Positions 17,533-26,658 of a stretch of DNA of 64,000 nucleotides are shown in pieces; the stretch's first letter is position 1; each line of letters starts with the position of its first letter. The notes under the pieces were generated by a model. That model was not told the DNA's origin, did not search any database, and worked only from the letters and a program-made list of their open reading frames with translations. This DNA comes from JAMLIN01 sp964476625 (GTDB taxonomy: Bacteria > Pseudomonadota > Gammaproteobacteria > Burkholderiales > Burkholderiaceae_E): NCBI GenBank assembly GCA_964476625.1, contig CAYZBJ010000004.1, forward strand, positions 1 to 64,000, in the 5' to 3' direction. The position numbers and the translations under genes are program-made.

Positions 17533-18201
17533 ATGGACAGCACCACCCCCTCGCCGCGATGGGAACGTCGCAAGGACGACCGGCCCGGCGACCTGCTCGC
17601 GGCGGCCCTCGTCGAATTCACGGAGCGCGGCTATGCGGCGACCCGACTCGACGACGTGGCCACCCGCGCCGGCGTGAGCAAGGGAACGCTCTATCTCTAC
17701 TATCCGGGCAAGGAGGCACTGTTCCAGGCCGTCATCCGGGAATCGATCGTCCCCCTGCTGAGCGACTACGAACGAACGGTGGCCGGGTCCGACGCCGACT
17801 CCGCAGTACTGCTCGAAGGATTCTTCCGGGACTGGTGGCTGTATTTCGGTTCGACCCAGCTGGCCGGCCTGTGCAAGCTGATCGTCGCCGAATCCGGCAA
17901 TTTCCCCGACGCGGCCCGCTACTTCCAGCAGGAGGTCGTCGAGCCCGAAGCCAGGCTGCTGGGCGGCATCATCGAGCGCGGCATCGCGCGCGGCGAGTTC
18001 CGGCAGGTCGATGTCGAGTGCCTCGTGCAGCTCAGTCTCTCCCCGATGGTCATGCGGGCCATCTGGCAGCACTCGATCGAGATGGTCTGCCCGATCGGGC
18101 AGATCGAACTCGACCGCTTCCTGCGCTGCCACCTCGACCAGTTGCTGGCCTATCTCCGCCAGCCGCAGCCCGGGCCGGCAGGCCCGCTCGCCCCGTCGTG
18201 A
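17533..18201 (+). CDS. TetR-family transcriptional repressor
   Basis: The protein is 222 aa. The N-terminal helix-turn-helix spans about residues 20-65, with the recognition region LDDVATRAGVSKGTLYLYYPGKEALF, a textbook TetR pattern. The C-terminal ligand domain (about 80-205) is typical in size, and its ligand is unknown. The gene has its own palindrome over the ribosome site (17509-17526). Flanking genes are a divergent hemerythrin and a downstream PCMT-like methyltransferase, 86 bp away on the same strand. Confidence 0.93.
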   Translation: MDSTTPSPRWERRKDDRPGDLLAAALVEFTERGYAATRLDDVATRAGVSKGTLYLYYPGKEALFQAVIRESIVPLLSDYERTVAGSDADSAVLLEGFFRDWWLYFGSTQLAGLCKLIVAESGNFPDAARYFQQEVVEPEARLLGGIIERGIARGEFRQVDVECLVQLSLSPMVMRAIWQHSIEMVCPIGQIELDRFLRCHLDQLLAYLRQPQPGPAGPLAPS

Positions 18202-18287
18202 CGAAGCCCCCGCGAGGCGCGGCGAAGACGCCCGAGTTGCTAGAATCACTGGTTTGCGATCCAGCGACCAGGACAACGGCGAAATCC

Positions 18288-18959
18288 ATGGATATCGAAC
18301 AGGCGCGTTTCAACATGGTCGAACAGCAGATTCGGCCCTGGTACGTCCTCGACCAGGATGTGCTCGACCTGCTCTTCGTGGTCCACCGGGAGGATTTCGT
18401 GCCGCCGGCCTACCGGGCGATGGCCTTCACCGACATGGAGATCCCGCTCGATGTCGGTGGCGAGCGCAGCGGTGAATCCATGCTCGCCCCCAAGGTCGAG
18501 GCCCGCCTGCTGCAACATCTCGAGCTTCGCAAGCACGAGACGGTCGTCGAGGTCGGCGCCGGCTCCGGCCACATGGCGGCGCTGCTCGCCCATCGGGGCC
18601 GACGGGTACGAACCTACGAGATCCGCCCGGAGCTCGCCGAGTTCGCGCGCGAGAACCTGCGGCGGGCGGGAATCTCCAATGTCGATGTCGTCACCGGCGA
18701 CGGCGCGGTCCTGCTCGAGCCGGGCGAGGAAACCTTCGACGCCATCGTGCTCTCGGGGGCCGTCCAGTCCGTGCCGTCGGCGCTGTTCAACCGCCTCAAT
18801 CCGGGCGGGCGACTGATCGCGATCGTCGGCGACGAACCGGTGTACGCCGCCCAGGTCATCCACAAGCAGGGTGAACGGGTCACGGTGCCGGATATCCTGT
18901 TCGACACCGCGACCAAACCGCTGCAGGGGTTCCCCCGCCGCGCCGCGTTCGCTTTCTGA
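18288..18959 (+). CDS. Protein-L-isoaspartate O-methyltransferase-like enzyme
   Basis: The 223-aa protein starts MDIEQARFNMVEQQIRPWYV, the typical opening of the proteobacterial PCMT-like family found beside tolC. It continues with EDFVPPAYR and the SAM motif VVEVGAGSGHMAALLA. The true Pcm repairs isoaspartyl residues. This subfamily is often more diverged at the substrate loop, so the repair role is likely but not certain. It is followed after 8 bp by rhodanese and then TolC in one probable transcription unit. Confidence 0.88.
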   Translation: MDIEQARFNMVEQQIRPWYVLDQDVLDLLFVVHREDFVPPAYRAMAFTDMEIPLDVGGERSGESMLAPKVEARLLQHLELRKHETVVEVGAGSGHMAALLAHRGRRVRTYEIRPELAEFARENLRRAGISNVDVVTGDGAVLLEPGEETFDAIVLSGAVQSVPSALFNRLNPGGRLIAIVGDEPVYAAQVIHKQGERVTVPDILFDTATKPLQGFPRRAAFAF

Positions 18960-18967
18960 ACCCGACG

Positions 18968-19291
18968 ATGCAGCAGATATCCGCCCCCGAGCTCGCGCAG
19001 CTGCTCGCAGAGCCCGGCCCGGACGGAATCCAGTTGCTCGATGTCCGCGAGGATTGGGAGTACGAGATCGCCCACCTGCCCGACAGCACCCACCTGCCGA
19101 TGCAGCGGGTGCCCGCCGAGCTCGATCGCCTCGACCCGGATCGGCCACTGGTCTGCATCTGCCATCACGGGGTGCGCAGCATGCAGGTGGCGATGTTTCT
19201 CTCACACCACGGATTCGGTCGCGTCATGAACCTCGCTGGCGGCATCGATGCCTGGTCGCGCCAGGTCGATCCGAACTGCACTGCCTACTGA
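18968..19291 (+). CDS. Rhodanese-like sulfurtransferase domain protein
   Basis: This is a single 107-aa rhodanese domain. The active-site loop is Cys 65-HHGVR, a six-residue C-to-R loop as in sulfurtransferases, and LLDVREDWEYEIAHLP is the usual N-terminal motif. It is cytoplasmic and lies between the PCMT-like gene and tolC, a recurrent proteobacterial arrangement. Its sulfur acceptor is unknown. Confidence 0.92.
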   Translation: MQQISAPELAQLLAEPGPDGIQLLDVREDWEYEIAHLPDSTHLPMQRVPAELDRLDPDRPLVCICHHGVRSMQVAMFLSHHGFGRVMNLAGGIDAWSRQVDPNCTAY

Positions 19292-19346
19292 AACCCCATC
19301 CGAGCAAGAAACGCATCCACGACGAGATGCCCCGGGAGACGCCTTG

Positions 19347-20780
19347 ATGAAGATCCAGTCCGCGGTCGCGACCCTTGCGATGGCTACCGGCTTCGGGCTC
19401 GCGCCCGTTCCCGCGTTCGCCTACGACCTGCTCGCCGCCTACCATGACGCGGTCGCCTCGGATGCCCAGCTGCGCAGCGCGCAGGCGGCCCTCGACGCCG
19501 TTCGCGAACAGGTGCCGCAGGCAAAGGCCGGGCTGCTGCCGCAAGTCGGCGCCTCGGCCGAGGTCCTCGGCAACCACGTCGACACCAACATGGCGCCCTC
19601 GCGCAGCTACCTGTCGCAGATCTACGGCGTGCAGCTCAGCCAGCCGCTGTACCGGCCGCAGAACACGATCGCCTACGAGCAGAGCAAGCTGCAGTTCGAG
19701 ATCGCGAACCGCCAGTACGAGCTGGCCCGGCAGGACCTCATCCTGCGCGTGTCCGACGCCTACTTCGACCTGCTCGCCGCGCGCGACAACCTGCTCACGA
19801 TCCGGGCGCAGAAGCGGGCGATCTCCGAGCAGCTGGCAGCCGCCAAGCGCAACTTCGAGGTCGGCACCGCCACCATCACCGATGAACAGGAAGCACAGGC
19901 CCGCTTCGACCTCGCCACCGCCCAGGAGCTCGCCGCAGAAAGCGATCTCGACATCCGGCGCTCGGCCCTGTCGCTGCTGACCGGCAAGCCGGTCGACGAG
20001 ATCGACGTGGTGCGCCCCGGCGTCGAACTGCTGGCGCCGGTGCCGGCCCAGGAGACCGCCTGGACCGATGCGGCCCGCGCCAATGCGCTGCAGGTGCAGC
20101 AAGCGCTGATCGGCGCCGACGTCTTCCGCCACGAGATCGATCGCCGGCGCAGCGCCAGCGCGCCGACGGTCGACCTCGTCGGCCAGCTCGCCCATGCGCG
20201 CAACGGGGTGTCGAACATCCCGAACATCCGCAGCAACAGCGCCGCGATCGGGGTGCAGCTCATGATCCCGCTCTATACGGGCGGCGCGATCGATGCCAGC
20301 GTCCGCGAAGCCGCCGCCGGTCTCGCGCAGGCCGAGGCCGATATCGAGGTCGCCCGGCGCGCGGCCGAACAAGGTTCGCGCCAGGCCTTCCTCGGGGTGC
20401 ACAGTGGGCTCGCCCAGGTGCGGGCCCTGGAAGCGGCCGAGAAATCGAGCGAACTCGCGCTGGCCTCGAACGAACTCGGCTACCAGGTCGGGGTGCGCAT
20501 CAACATCGATGTGCTCAACGCGCAGCAGCAGCTGTTCACCACCCGACGCGACCTGCTTGGCGCACGCTACCAGGTGCTGCTCAACGGCCTGCGGCTGCAA
20601 TCCATCACCGGCGCCCTCGACGAAGCCGCGCTCGCCCAGGTCAACGCACTGCTGGTCGACCCGAAGATCGCCGAAGCGGCAGCCGCCCGCGAGGCGGCCG
20701 AGAAGGAGCGCGCGGCGGAAGCGCAGCGCAGGCGGCAGCAGGAGATAGCGCCGCCGACGCGGCGGGGTAGTAGGCGGTAG
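19347..20780 (+). CDS. tolC: TolC-family outer-membrane efflux channel
   Basis: From ATG 19347 the protein is 477 aa with a signal peptide ending AFA-Y (about residue 28). The two OEP repeats are recognisable: YDLLAAYHDAVASDAQLRSAQAAL in the first and AAAGLAQAEADIEVARRA in the second, each with long alpha-helical coiled-coil stretches. Trimers form the outer-membrane exit duct for type I secretion and RND pumps. The C-terminus is a short Ala/Glu/Arg-rich helical tail. No pump genes lie next to it, so it is likely the general housekeeping channel. Confidence 0.93.
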   Translation: MKIQSAVATLAMATGFGLAPVPAFAYDLLAAYHDAVASDAQLRSAQAALDAVREQVPQAKAGLLPQVGASAEVLGNHVDTNMAPSRSYLSQIYGVQLSQPLYRPQNTIAYEQSKLQFEIANRQYELARQDLILRVSDAYFDLLAARDNLLTIRAQKRAISEQLAAAKRNFEVGTATITDEQEAQARFDLATAQELAAESDLDIRRSALSLLTGKPVDEIDVVRPGVELLAPVPAQETAWTDAARANALQVQQALIGADVFRHEIDRRRSASAPTVDLVGQLAHARNGVSNIPNIRSNSAAIGVQLMIPLYTGGAIDASVREAAAGLAQAEADIEVARRAAEQGSRQAFLGVHSGLAQVRALEAAEKSSELALASNELGYQVGVRINIDVLNAQQQLFTTRRDLLGARYQVLLNGLRLQSITGALDEAALAQVNALLVDPKIAEAAAAREAAEKERAAEAQRRRQQEIAPPTRRGSRR

Positions 20781-20808
20781 GCGGAGTCAGCGCCGCTGAT
20801 TCGGAAAC

Positions 20809-21156
20809 TCAGACTTCGATAGTCTGGCCAACCGCCAACCGTACCGGCTTGCCGATGCGGCTCAACATTTCGACCAGCGCATCGATGGTGAACTTGCTTG
20901 TCTTCCTGTTCACCACATCCGACACGCGCGGGCGGGACACCATCAGGATGTCCGCCGCGTCGGCTTGTTTCAGCTGATGCTGCTCGATCCACGCCGCCAG
21001 CTCGCCCATGAGCTGTTCCTTGAGTTGCTTCGTGTCGTTGATCTGCTTTTGTGAGGCCATGCGCAGCCGCTCGGCTTCCTCGGGTAGAAAGCCCAGTTCC
21101 AGAAACAGGTTCGTACCCGGCTTGGTCACATGGCGAATGTCGGTGTCGATCTTCAT
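20809..21156 (-). CDS. higA: Antitoxin with Xre-type helix-turn-helix (HigA-like)
   Basis: The protein is 115 aa from ATG 21156. The C-terminal half is an HTH (LKQADAADILMVSRPRVSDVVNRK) of the HTH_37/XRE type used by type II antitoxins. Its start overlaps the stop of the toxin gene by 4 bp (ATGA), so the toxin is translated first and the pair is coupled. It should bind and neutralise the toxin and repress the operon at the palindrome 21504-21519. Confidence 0.88.
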   Translation of the reverse strand: MKIDTDIRHVTKPGTNLFLELGFLPEEAERLRMASQKQINDTKQLKEQLMGELAAWIEQHQLKQADAADILMVSRPRVSDVVNRKTSKFTIDALVEMLSRIGKPVRLAVGQTIEV

Positions 21157-21491
21157 GGTTTGCGTTTCCTCAGGGTAACGACCGCGCGATAGCGAATCTC
21201 GGCGATGCGCTTGTCCTGATGACTTGTCGCCCGCGTCTTCTTCTGGAAGCAATGCAGGACGTACACAGCTTCCTCGAACTTGGCGATATACATCACTCGG
21301 AACGCACCGCCAGCTTCACGAACGCAGATTTCGCGAGTGCCGCCACCCACCTGGTCGAACGGCTTCCAGTCCTCCGGCTCCAGGCCCGCCTGGACCTTGC
21401 CCAATTGGAACCCCGCCTGCCGACGGGCTTGGACGGGGAAGGCCAGCAGATCATCGTAGGCCGACCCGATCCAGCGAATCTCCTTGTCCAT
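21153..21491 (-). CDS. higB: HigB/RelE-superfamily toxin (phage Gp49-like)
   Basis: The 112-aa protein has the Gp49-like pattern: IRWIGSAYDDLLAFP, GFQLGKVQAGLEPEDWKPF, REICVREAGGAFRVMYIAKF, VYVLHCFQKKT, and a basic tail. Family members cut mRNA at the ribosome. The ATG at 21491 lies 12 bp from a 16-bp palindrome, which supports this start; a longer frame upstream would read through the operator. Toxin-first order is typical of higBA. Confidence 0.9.
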   Translation of the reverse strand: MDKEIRWIGSAYDDLLAFPVQARRQAGFQLGKVQAGLEPEDWKPFDQVGGGTREICVREAGGAFRVMYIAKFEEAVYVLHCFQKKTRATSHQDKRIAEIRYRAVVTLRKRKP

Positions 21492-21503
21492 TGCGCATCG
21501 TCT

Positions 21504-21519
21504 GTATAAAATTTTATAC
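21504..21519. promoter_or_regulatory. Perfect 16-bp AT palindrome, probable higBA operator/promoter
   Basis: GTATAAAATTTTATAC reads the same on both strands and stands out in GC-rich surroundings. It sits 12 bp upstream of the toxin start and includes TATAAA-like -10 sequence. Type II antitoxins commonly bind such palindromes over their own promoter. Confidence 0.78.
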
Positions 21520-21684
21520 CATAACGATGCCCGCGTCACCCCATGCCTGAATGCCCGGCCACACTGCGTTCGAAGCTGATGAGCAGGCATCCTCGCTATC
21601 GGTCCGTTCATCATGGCCGGTCGGCTCGTCCTGGTCATTCCGTCAGAAGTCTGACCCGCATGAACGGCATGTAACGCAAAGAGC

Positions 21685-22989
21685 TCAGCCCTTGGACACT
21701 CCGCCAGGGAGAGACGCATCCACCAGCGGCAACAACCGGACCAGGATCCGCTCGCTCGCCCCCCGATGGGCGCCGGCAAAGGCCAGCGCCTGCTCGCTCA
21801 TCCGCTTGCGCCGCTGCGCATCGCCGGCGATCTCCAGCGCAACCCGGACGGCTTCGCCGGCATCGGCGACCCGCAGGGCGGCACCGGCCTCGATCGCCTG
21901 CTCGGCGGCCTGCGCGAAGTTGAAGGTATGCGGCCCCATCACCACCGGTACGCCAAGCGCGCAGGCCTCGATCAGGTTCTGGCCACCGAACGGTTCGAGG
22001 CTGCCGCCGAGGATGGCAACGTCTGCCATCGCGTAGTAGGCGGGCATCTCGCCCATCGAGTCACCGAGTAGCGCATCCCCACCCACGCCCCAGTCCATGC
22101 CCTCGCCCGCCGAGCGGCGCGCGAAGGCAGCGCCGAAGCGCCCGTCCATCAGCTTCGCGACCTCCTCGAAGCGCTGCGGATGGCGCGGCACGATCGCCAG
22201 CCGCGCATCGGTTGCGGGCCAGGCATCGAGCAGCAGGCTCTCCTCGCCGTCGCGGGTGCTGGCCGCGAGGACGACCGGGCGCGCGTCGCGCGCTCGCCAG
22301 CCGCGGCCCAACTCGACCAGCACGGGGTCGGGATGGACATCGAACTTCAGGTTGCCGGCCACGCTCGCGCTGCAACCGAGTTCGGCAAGGCGCGACGCAT
22401 CGCCCTCGGTCTGGGCGATGACCGGATCGAGGCGCGCGAGCGCCGGCTCGACCAGTGGCAGGATCCGCCGCGCCTTGGCGAGCGAACGGCCGGACAGGCG
22501 CGCATTGACCAGCGCCAGCGGCATGCCGCACGCATCGGCGGCCGCCACCAGGTTCGGCCAGAGCTCGGTTTCCATCAGCACGCCCGCCACCGGCCGGTAG
22601 TGGCGCAGGAAGGCGGCCACCGCATGGGGCATGTCGTAGGGCAGCAGGCAGCGCTCGACGCGATCGCCGAACAGGCGCTCGCCGGTTTCGACGCCGGTCG
22701 GCGTCATGTGAGTGAGCAGGACCCGATGCCCGGGGCGAGCCGCGAGCAGGCCTTCGACCAGGGGGCGGGCCGCCATCGTCTCGCCGACCGACACCGCATG
22801 GATCCAGACCAGCGGGCCGTCGCCGCGAGCCGGATAGCCCAGGCCGAAGCGATTGGCCCAGCCGCGTCGATAGGCGGGCTGGCGCAGGCTGCGCCAGAGC
22901 AGGTAGGCGGCGGCCAACGGCGTGCCGGCATACCAGCCGAGGCTGTAGAGGCCGCGCGCGAGGCGCTGGCGCGGTGTCTCCTCGATCAT
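21685..22989 (-). CDS. waaA: 3-deoxy-D-manno-octulosonic acid (Kdo) transferase WaaA
   Basis: The 434-aa enzyme attaches Kdo to lipid A. The N-terminal membrane anchor (SLGWYAGTPLAAAYLLWRSL) precedes GT-B domains with HAVSVGETMAARPL (including the catalytic Glu), LMETELWPNLV, VNARLSGRS, and the donor site GGSLEPFGGQNLIEA. The ATG at 22989 overlaps the waaC stop by 4 bp; a longer frame lies inside waaC. It forms an operon with waaC and probably the mutase upstream. Confidence 0.96.
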   Translation of the reverse strand: MIEETPRQRLARGLYSLGWYAGTPLAAAYLLWRSLRQPAYRRGWANRFGLGYPARGDGPLVWIHAVSVGETMAARPLVEGLLAARPGHRVLLTHMTPTGVETGERLFGDRVERCLLPYDMPHAVAAFLRHYRPVAGVLMETELWPNLVAAADACGMPLALVNARLSGRSLAKARRILPLVEPALARLDPVIAQTEGDASRLAELGCSASVAGNLKFDVHPDPVLVELGRGWRARDARPVVLAASTRDGEESLLLDAWPATDARLAIVPRHPQRFEEVAKLMDGRFGAAFARRSAGEGMDWGVGGDALLGDSMGEMPAYYAMADVAILGGSLEPFGGQNLIEACALGVPVVMGPHTFNFAQAAEQAIEAGAALRVADAGEAVRVALEIAGDAQRRKRMSEQALAFAGAHRGASERILVRLLPLVDASLPGGVSKG

Positions 22990-23996
22990 CCCTCGACCCC
23001 GGCGCCGACCAGGGCGAGCGCGGCCATCACCGCATCCGGCTCGGGCCAGCGACCGGCTTCGCCGAGCCCGATCGCCCGTTCGGTCCAGTAGGGGCCGAAG
23101 CGCCAGGCCGGCGTGGCGGCAAACAGCGCCACCGTCGGCACATCGAGCGCACAGGCGAGATGGGTCAGGCCGGTATCCACGCCGACCACGCAGCGCGCCG
23201 AGGCGAGCAGCGCGGCGCATTGGGCGAGCGACATGCGCGGCGCCACGATGGCCTCGGGATGGCCGTCGGCGAGCCGCTGCGCCGCCGCCCGCTCGGACTC
23301 GCTGCCCCAAGGCAATACCGACACCAGCCCGCAGCCCGCAAGCAGGTCGATGAGGCTTCCCCAGCTGTCATCCGGCCATTGCTTCTCGGCGCGCGAGGTG
23401 GCATGCAGCAGTACCGCGCAGGGGCGCCCGCCAGCGGGCGAGACGAGGCCGGCCGCGGCGAGGGTCGGCGCCTGCAGGCCGAAGACCGGCGGCGCATCGA
23501 AGCGCCCGCCCAGCGCCGCGCCCGCCAGTTCGCGCAGGCGCTCGATCGCATGGCGCGACATGTCGACGTCGTAGCGCCGGTGGTAGAGCAAGGCGGCGGC
23601 CGGCTCGCGGGCGCAGCGAAAGGAGAAACCGGCGCGCGGCCCCGATGCCCAGCGCGCGACCAGCGCGCTCTTGAGCAGGCCCTGCAGGTCGAGCACCAGG
23701 TCGTAGCGCACAGCGGCCAGCCGGTCTCGAACCTGCCGGCGCTCGGCGCGGCAGGCGGCGGAAAACCAGTTCTTGCGCCAGCGCCGAATCGCCACCGGCA
23801 CCACGTCGGCGACACCCGGATGCAGCCCGGGCAGATCGGCGAAGGATTCCTCGACCACCCAGTCGATGACGATGCCGGGCTCGGCCGCGCGCAGGTCGGT
23901 GACCACCGGCAGGGCGTGGATCACGTCGCCCATCGAACTGGTCTTGATCAGGGCGATGCGCAAGGGCGCCCCCCGGCGTTCGGAAGCTCGTGGCAA
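22986..23996 (-). CDS. waaC: Lipopolysaccharide heptosyltransferase I WaaC
   Basis: The 336-aa GT9 enzyme adds the first heptose to Kdo. Motifs include IALIKTSSMGDVIHALPVVTDLR at the N-terminus, DLVLDLQGLLKSAL, LHATSRAEKQWP, and the donor-binding VVGVDTGLTHLACALDVPTVALF. It directly precedes waaA with a 4-bp overlap. Together they show that the cell builds a heptose-containing LPS inner core onto which the nearby polysaccharide could be ligated. Confidence 0.95.
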   Translation of the reverse strand: MPRASERRGAPLRIALIKTSSMGDVIHALPVVTDLRAAEPGIVIDWVVEESFADLPGLHPGVADVVPVAIRRWRKNWFSAACRAERRQVRDRLAAVRYDLVLDLQGLLKSALVARWASGPRAGFSFRCAREPAAALLYHRRYDVDMSRHAIERLRELAGAALGGRFDAPPVFGLQAPTLAAAGLVSPAGGRPCAVLLHATSRAEKQWPDDSWGSLIDLLAGCGLVSVLPWGSESERAAAQRLADGHPEAIVAPRMSLAQCAALLASARCVVGVDTGLTHLACALDVPTVALFAATPAWRFGPYWTERAIGLGEAGRWPEPDAVMAALALVGAGVEG

Positions 23997-24062
23997 CCCG
24001 CGCGGTAACCGAGCGGGTCGGCCACCGTCGGAACCTGCGAATGAACCGGATGCGCCACGCGC

Positions 24063-25463
24063 CTAGAAGGGCAGCTTCGCATCCGGGGCGACGGCGAGGA
24101 TCGCGCGACGAAAGTCGTCCTGGATGCGGGCAAGCGCGGCATCGTCGTCGGCCTCGAAGCGCAACACCACGACCGGGGTGGTGTTCGAGGGCCGCGCCAG
24201 GCCGAAGCCGTCCGGATACTCGGCGCGAACCCCGTCGATGGTGATCACCTCGGTCGCGCGCTCGAACTTCGCCTCTCGGCGCAGGCGCTCGACCAGCGTG
24301 AAGTTCTCGCCTTCGGCGGTCTTGAGCTGCAGTTCGGGCGTGGTCGGCGAGTTCGGCAGCGCATTGAGCAGCCGGCTCGGGTCGGCCTCGCGGGCGAGGA
24401 TCTCGAGCAGGCGGGCGCCGGCGTACAGGCCGTCGTCGAAGCCGTACCAGCGCTCCTTGAAGAAGATGTGGCCGCTCATCTCGCCGGCGAGCGGCGCGCC
24501 GGTTTCGCGCAGCTTCGCCTTGACCAGCGAATGACCGGTGCGCCACATCAGCGGCTCGCCGCCATGCTCGCGCACGTAATGGGCAACGTTGCGGCTGCAC
24601 TTGACGTCGTAGATGACCTGGCCGCCCGGCACCCGGGAAAGCACATCTCCGGCAAACAGCATCAGCTGGCGATCCGGATAGATGATCTGGCCATCCTTGG
24701 TCACCACGCCAAGGCGATCGCCGTCGCCATCGAAGGCCAGGCCGATTTCCGCATCGGTCTCGCGCAGGCAGCGGATCAGGTCCTGGAGGTTCTCGGGATG
24801 CGCCGGATCCGGATGATGGTTGGGGAAAGTGCCGTCGACCTCGCAGAAGAGCTCGATCACCTCGCAGCCGAGACGGCGATAGAGCTCGGGCGCGAGCGCC
24901 CCGGCCACGCCGTTGCCGCAGTCGATGGCGATCTTCATCGGCCGGGCGAGCTCGATGTCGCCGGTGATCCGCGCGAGATAGGCTTCGCCGAGATCGGTCG
25001 AGCGGGTGGTGCCTGGCGTGATGCCCTCCAGGCGACGCTCGAAGCCGTCGGCGACGATGCTGTCGTAGAGCGCACGGATGGCGTCGCCGTAGAGCGTCTC
25101 GCTATCGATCATCATCTTGAGGCCGTTGTACTCGGGGGGGTTGTGGCTGCCGGTCACGGCCACGCCCGAGCCGGTGCCGAGCTCGTAGGTGGCGTAGTAG
25201 ACGACCGGCGTGGGCACCATGCCGACGTCGATCGCGTCGATGCCGGCCCGGTTGATGCCCTCGGCCAGGGCCGCGATGAGCGCCGGGCCCGAGAGCCGGC
25301 CGTCGCGGCCGACGACGAGCGCCTTGACCCCCTTGTCGCGGGCGGCCAGGCCGAGCGCGGCGCCGATCTGGCGCACCACCGGCTCGGTCAGGGTTTGGCC
25401 GACGATGCCGCGGATGTCGTACGCCTTGAAGATGGACTGCGCTGGAACGCTGGAATCGACCAC
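24063..25463 (-). CDS. algC: Phosphomannomutase/phosphoglucomutase (AlgC-like)
   Basis: The 466-aa size matches AlgC (463). It has FKAYDIRG at the start, the phosphoserine loop VTGSHNPPEYNG, the Mg site GLAFDGDGDRLGVV, the sugar loop GEMSGHIFF, and RPSNTTPVVVLRFE. The GTG at 25463 preceded by GGGAG fits; a longer frame would overlap rmlB. The enzyme supplies Man-1-P for gmd/fcl and Glc-1-P for rmlA, both used in this locus, and also for LPS core. It is divergent from rmlBAC. Confidence 0.93.
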   Translation of the reverse strand: MVDSSVPAQSIFKAYDIRGIVGQTLTEPVVRQIGAALGLAARDKGVKALVVGRDGRLSGPALIAALAEGINRAGIDAIDVGMVPTPVVYYATYELGTGSGVAVTGSHNPPEYNGLKMMIDSETLYGDAIRALYDSIVADGFERRLEGITPGTTRSTDLGEAYLARITGDIELARPMKIAIDCGNGVAGALAPELYRRLGCEVIELFCEVDGTFPNHHPDPAHPENLQDLIRCLRETDAEIGLAFDGDGDRLGVVTKDGQIIYPDRQLMLFAGDVLSRVPGGQVIYDVKCSRNVAHYVREHGGEPLMWRTGHSLVKAKLRETGAPLAGEMSGHIFFKERWYGFDDGLYAGARLLEILAREADPSRLLNALPNSPTTPELQLKTAEGENFTLVERLRREAKFERATEVITIDGVRAEYPDGFGLARPSNTTPVVVLRFEADDDAALARIQDDFRRAILAVAPDAKLPF

Positions 25464-25489
25464 TGAACCGCTCCCGATTTGAACTGGGG

Positions 25490-25516
25490 TTGCCCCCGAA
25501 ATATCCTGCGTAGAAT
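25490..25516 (+). promoter_or_regulatory. Possible sigma70-type promoter for rmlBAC
   Basis: TAGAAT at 25511-25516 resembles a -10 box and TTGCCC at 25490-25495 a -35 box. The spacing is only 15 bp, so the match is weak. It lies 78 bp before rmlB in the 130-bp divergent gap with the mutase gene. Confidence 0.3.
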
Positions 25517-25593
25517 ACCAAGCCACCAAGGACTGATCGCGTAATGTCACCAACGCAGCGCAAGCCCGTTGGGCCTTCGTACGGGCGGCCCGC

Positions 25594-26655
25594 ATGATCC
25601 TCGTCACCGGCGGCGCCGGTTTCATCGGATCGAATTTCGTCCTCGACTGGCTCGCAGCCGGCCTCGGGCCGGTCGTCAACGTCGACAAGCTGACCTACGC
25701 CGGCAACCGCGAGAACCTCGCGACGGCCAGCGGCGACCCGGCCCATGTCTTCGTGCAGGCCGACATCTGCGACCAGGACCGGATGGCGGCCCTGCTGGCC
25801 GAATACCAGCCGACCCGGATCCTGCATTTCGCCGCCGAGAGCCACGTCGACCGCTCGATCAGCGGCCCGGGCGAGTTCATCCGCACCAACATCGACGGCA
25901 CCTTCTCGCTGCTGCAGGCCGCACTCGGCTACTGGCGCGGCCTCGAGGGCGCCGCCCGGGACGACTTCCGCTTCCTGCACGTCTCGACCGACGAGGTCTA
26001 CGGCTCGCTCGGGCCCGACGACCCGGCGTTCTCGGAAACCACGCCTTACGCCCCGAACAGCCCGTACTCGGCGTCGAAGGCCGCCAGCGACCACCTGGTG
26101 CGCGCCTACCACCACACCTACGGCCTGCCGACGCTCACGACCAACTGCTCGAACAACTACGGGCCGTTCCAGTTCCCCGAGAAGCTCATCCCGCTGATGA
26201 TCCTCAACGCGCTCGACGGCAAGGCCCTGCCCGTCTACGGCGACGGCCAGAACGTGCGCGACTGGCTCTACGTCGGCGACCATTGCTCGGGCATCCGCCG
26301 GGTCCTCGAAGCAGGCCGGGTCGGCGAGACCTACAACATCGGCGGCAAGAACGAGCTCAAGAACCTCGACGTGGTGCACACGATCTGCCGCCTGCTCGAT
26401 GAAATGCGGCCGCGCGCCGCGGGCTCCTATGCCGACCAGGTCGAGTTCGTGCGCGACCGCCCCGGGCACGATCGTCGCTATGCGATCGACCCGACCAAGA
26501 TCGAAGCGGAACTCGGCTGGACCCCGGCCGAGACCTTCGAGACCGGCTTTCGCAAGACGGTCGCCTGGTTCCTCGAGAACCCGGCCTGGGTCGAGCATGT
26601 CCGCAGCGGCGAATACCGCAAGTGGATCGACCACAACTACGGATCGCGCGGCTGA
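25594..26655 (+). CDS. rmlB: dTDP-glucose 4,6-dehydratase RmlB
   Basis: The 353-aa SDR enzyme converts dTDP-glucose to dTDP-4-keto-6-deoxyglucose. NAD-binding GGAGFIGSNF is at about residues 6-15. VSTDEVYGSLG, the YSASKAASD catalytic Tyr/Lys, and NCSNNYGPFQFPEKLIPL are all present and diagnostic. It leads the rmlB-rmlA-rmlC unit with only 3 bp to rmlA. The product feeds dTDP-L-rhamnose or another 6-deoxysugar. Confidence 0.97.
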   Translation: MILVTGGAGFIGSNFVLDWLAAGLGPVVNVDKLTYAGNRENLATASGDPAHVFVQADICDQDRMAALLAEYQPTRILHFAAESHVDRSISGPGEFIRTNIDGTFSLLQAALGYWRGLEGAARDDFRFLHVSTDEVYGSLGPDDPAFSETTPYAPNSPYSASKAASDHLVRAYHHTYGLPTLTTNCSNNYGPFQFPEKLIPLMILNALDGKALPVYGDGQNVRDWLYVGDHCSGIRRVLEAGRVGETYNIGGKNELKNLDVVHTICRLLDEMRPRAAGSYADQVEFVRDRPGHDRRYAIDPTKIEAELGWTPAETFETGFRKTVAWFLENPAWVEHVRSGEYRKWIDHNYGSRG

Positions 26656-26658
26656 ACC

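Noticed and set aside
20809..21519. Prophage remnant
   Set aside because: The Gp49-like label belongs to the toxin family only; no integrase, capsid or tail genes are nearby.
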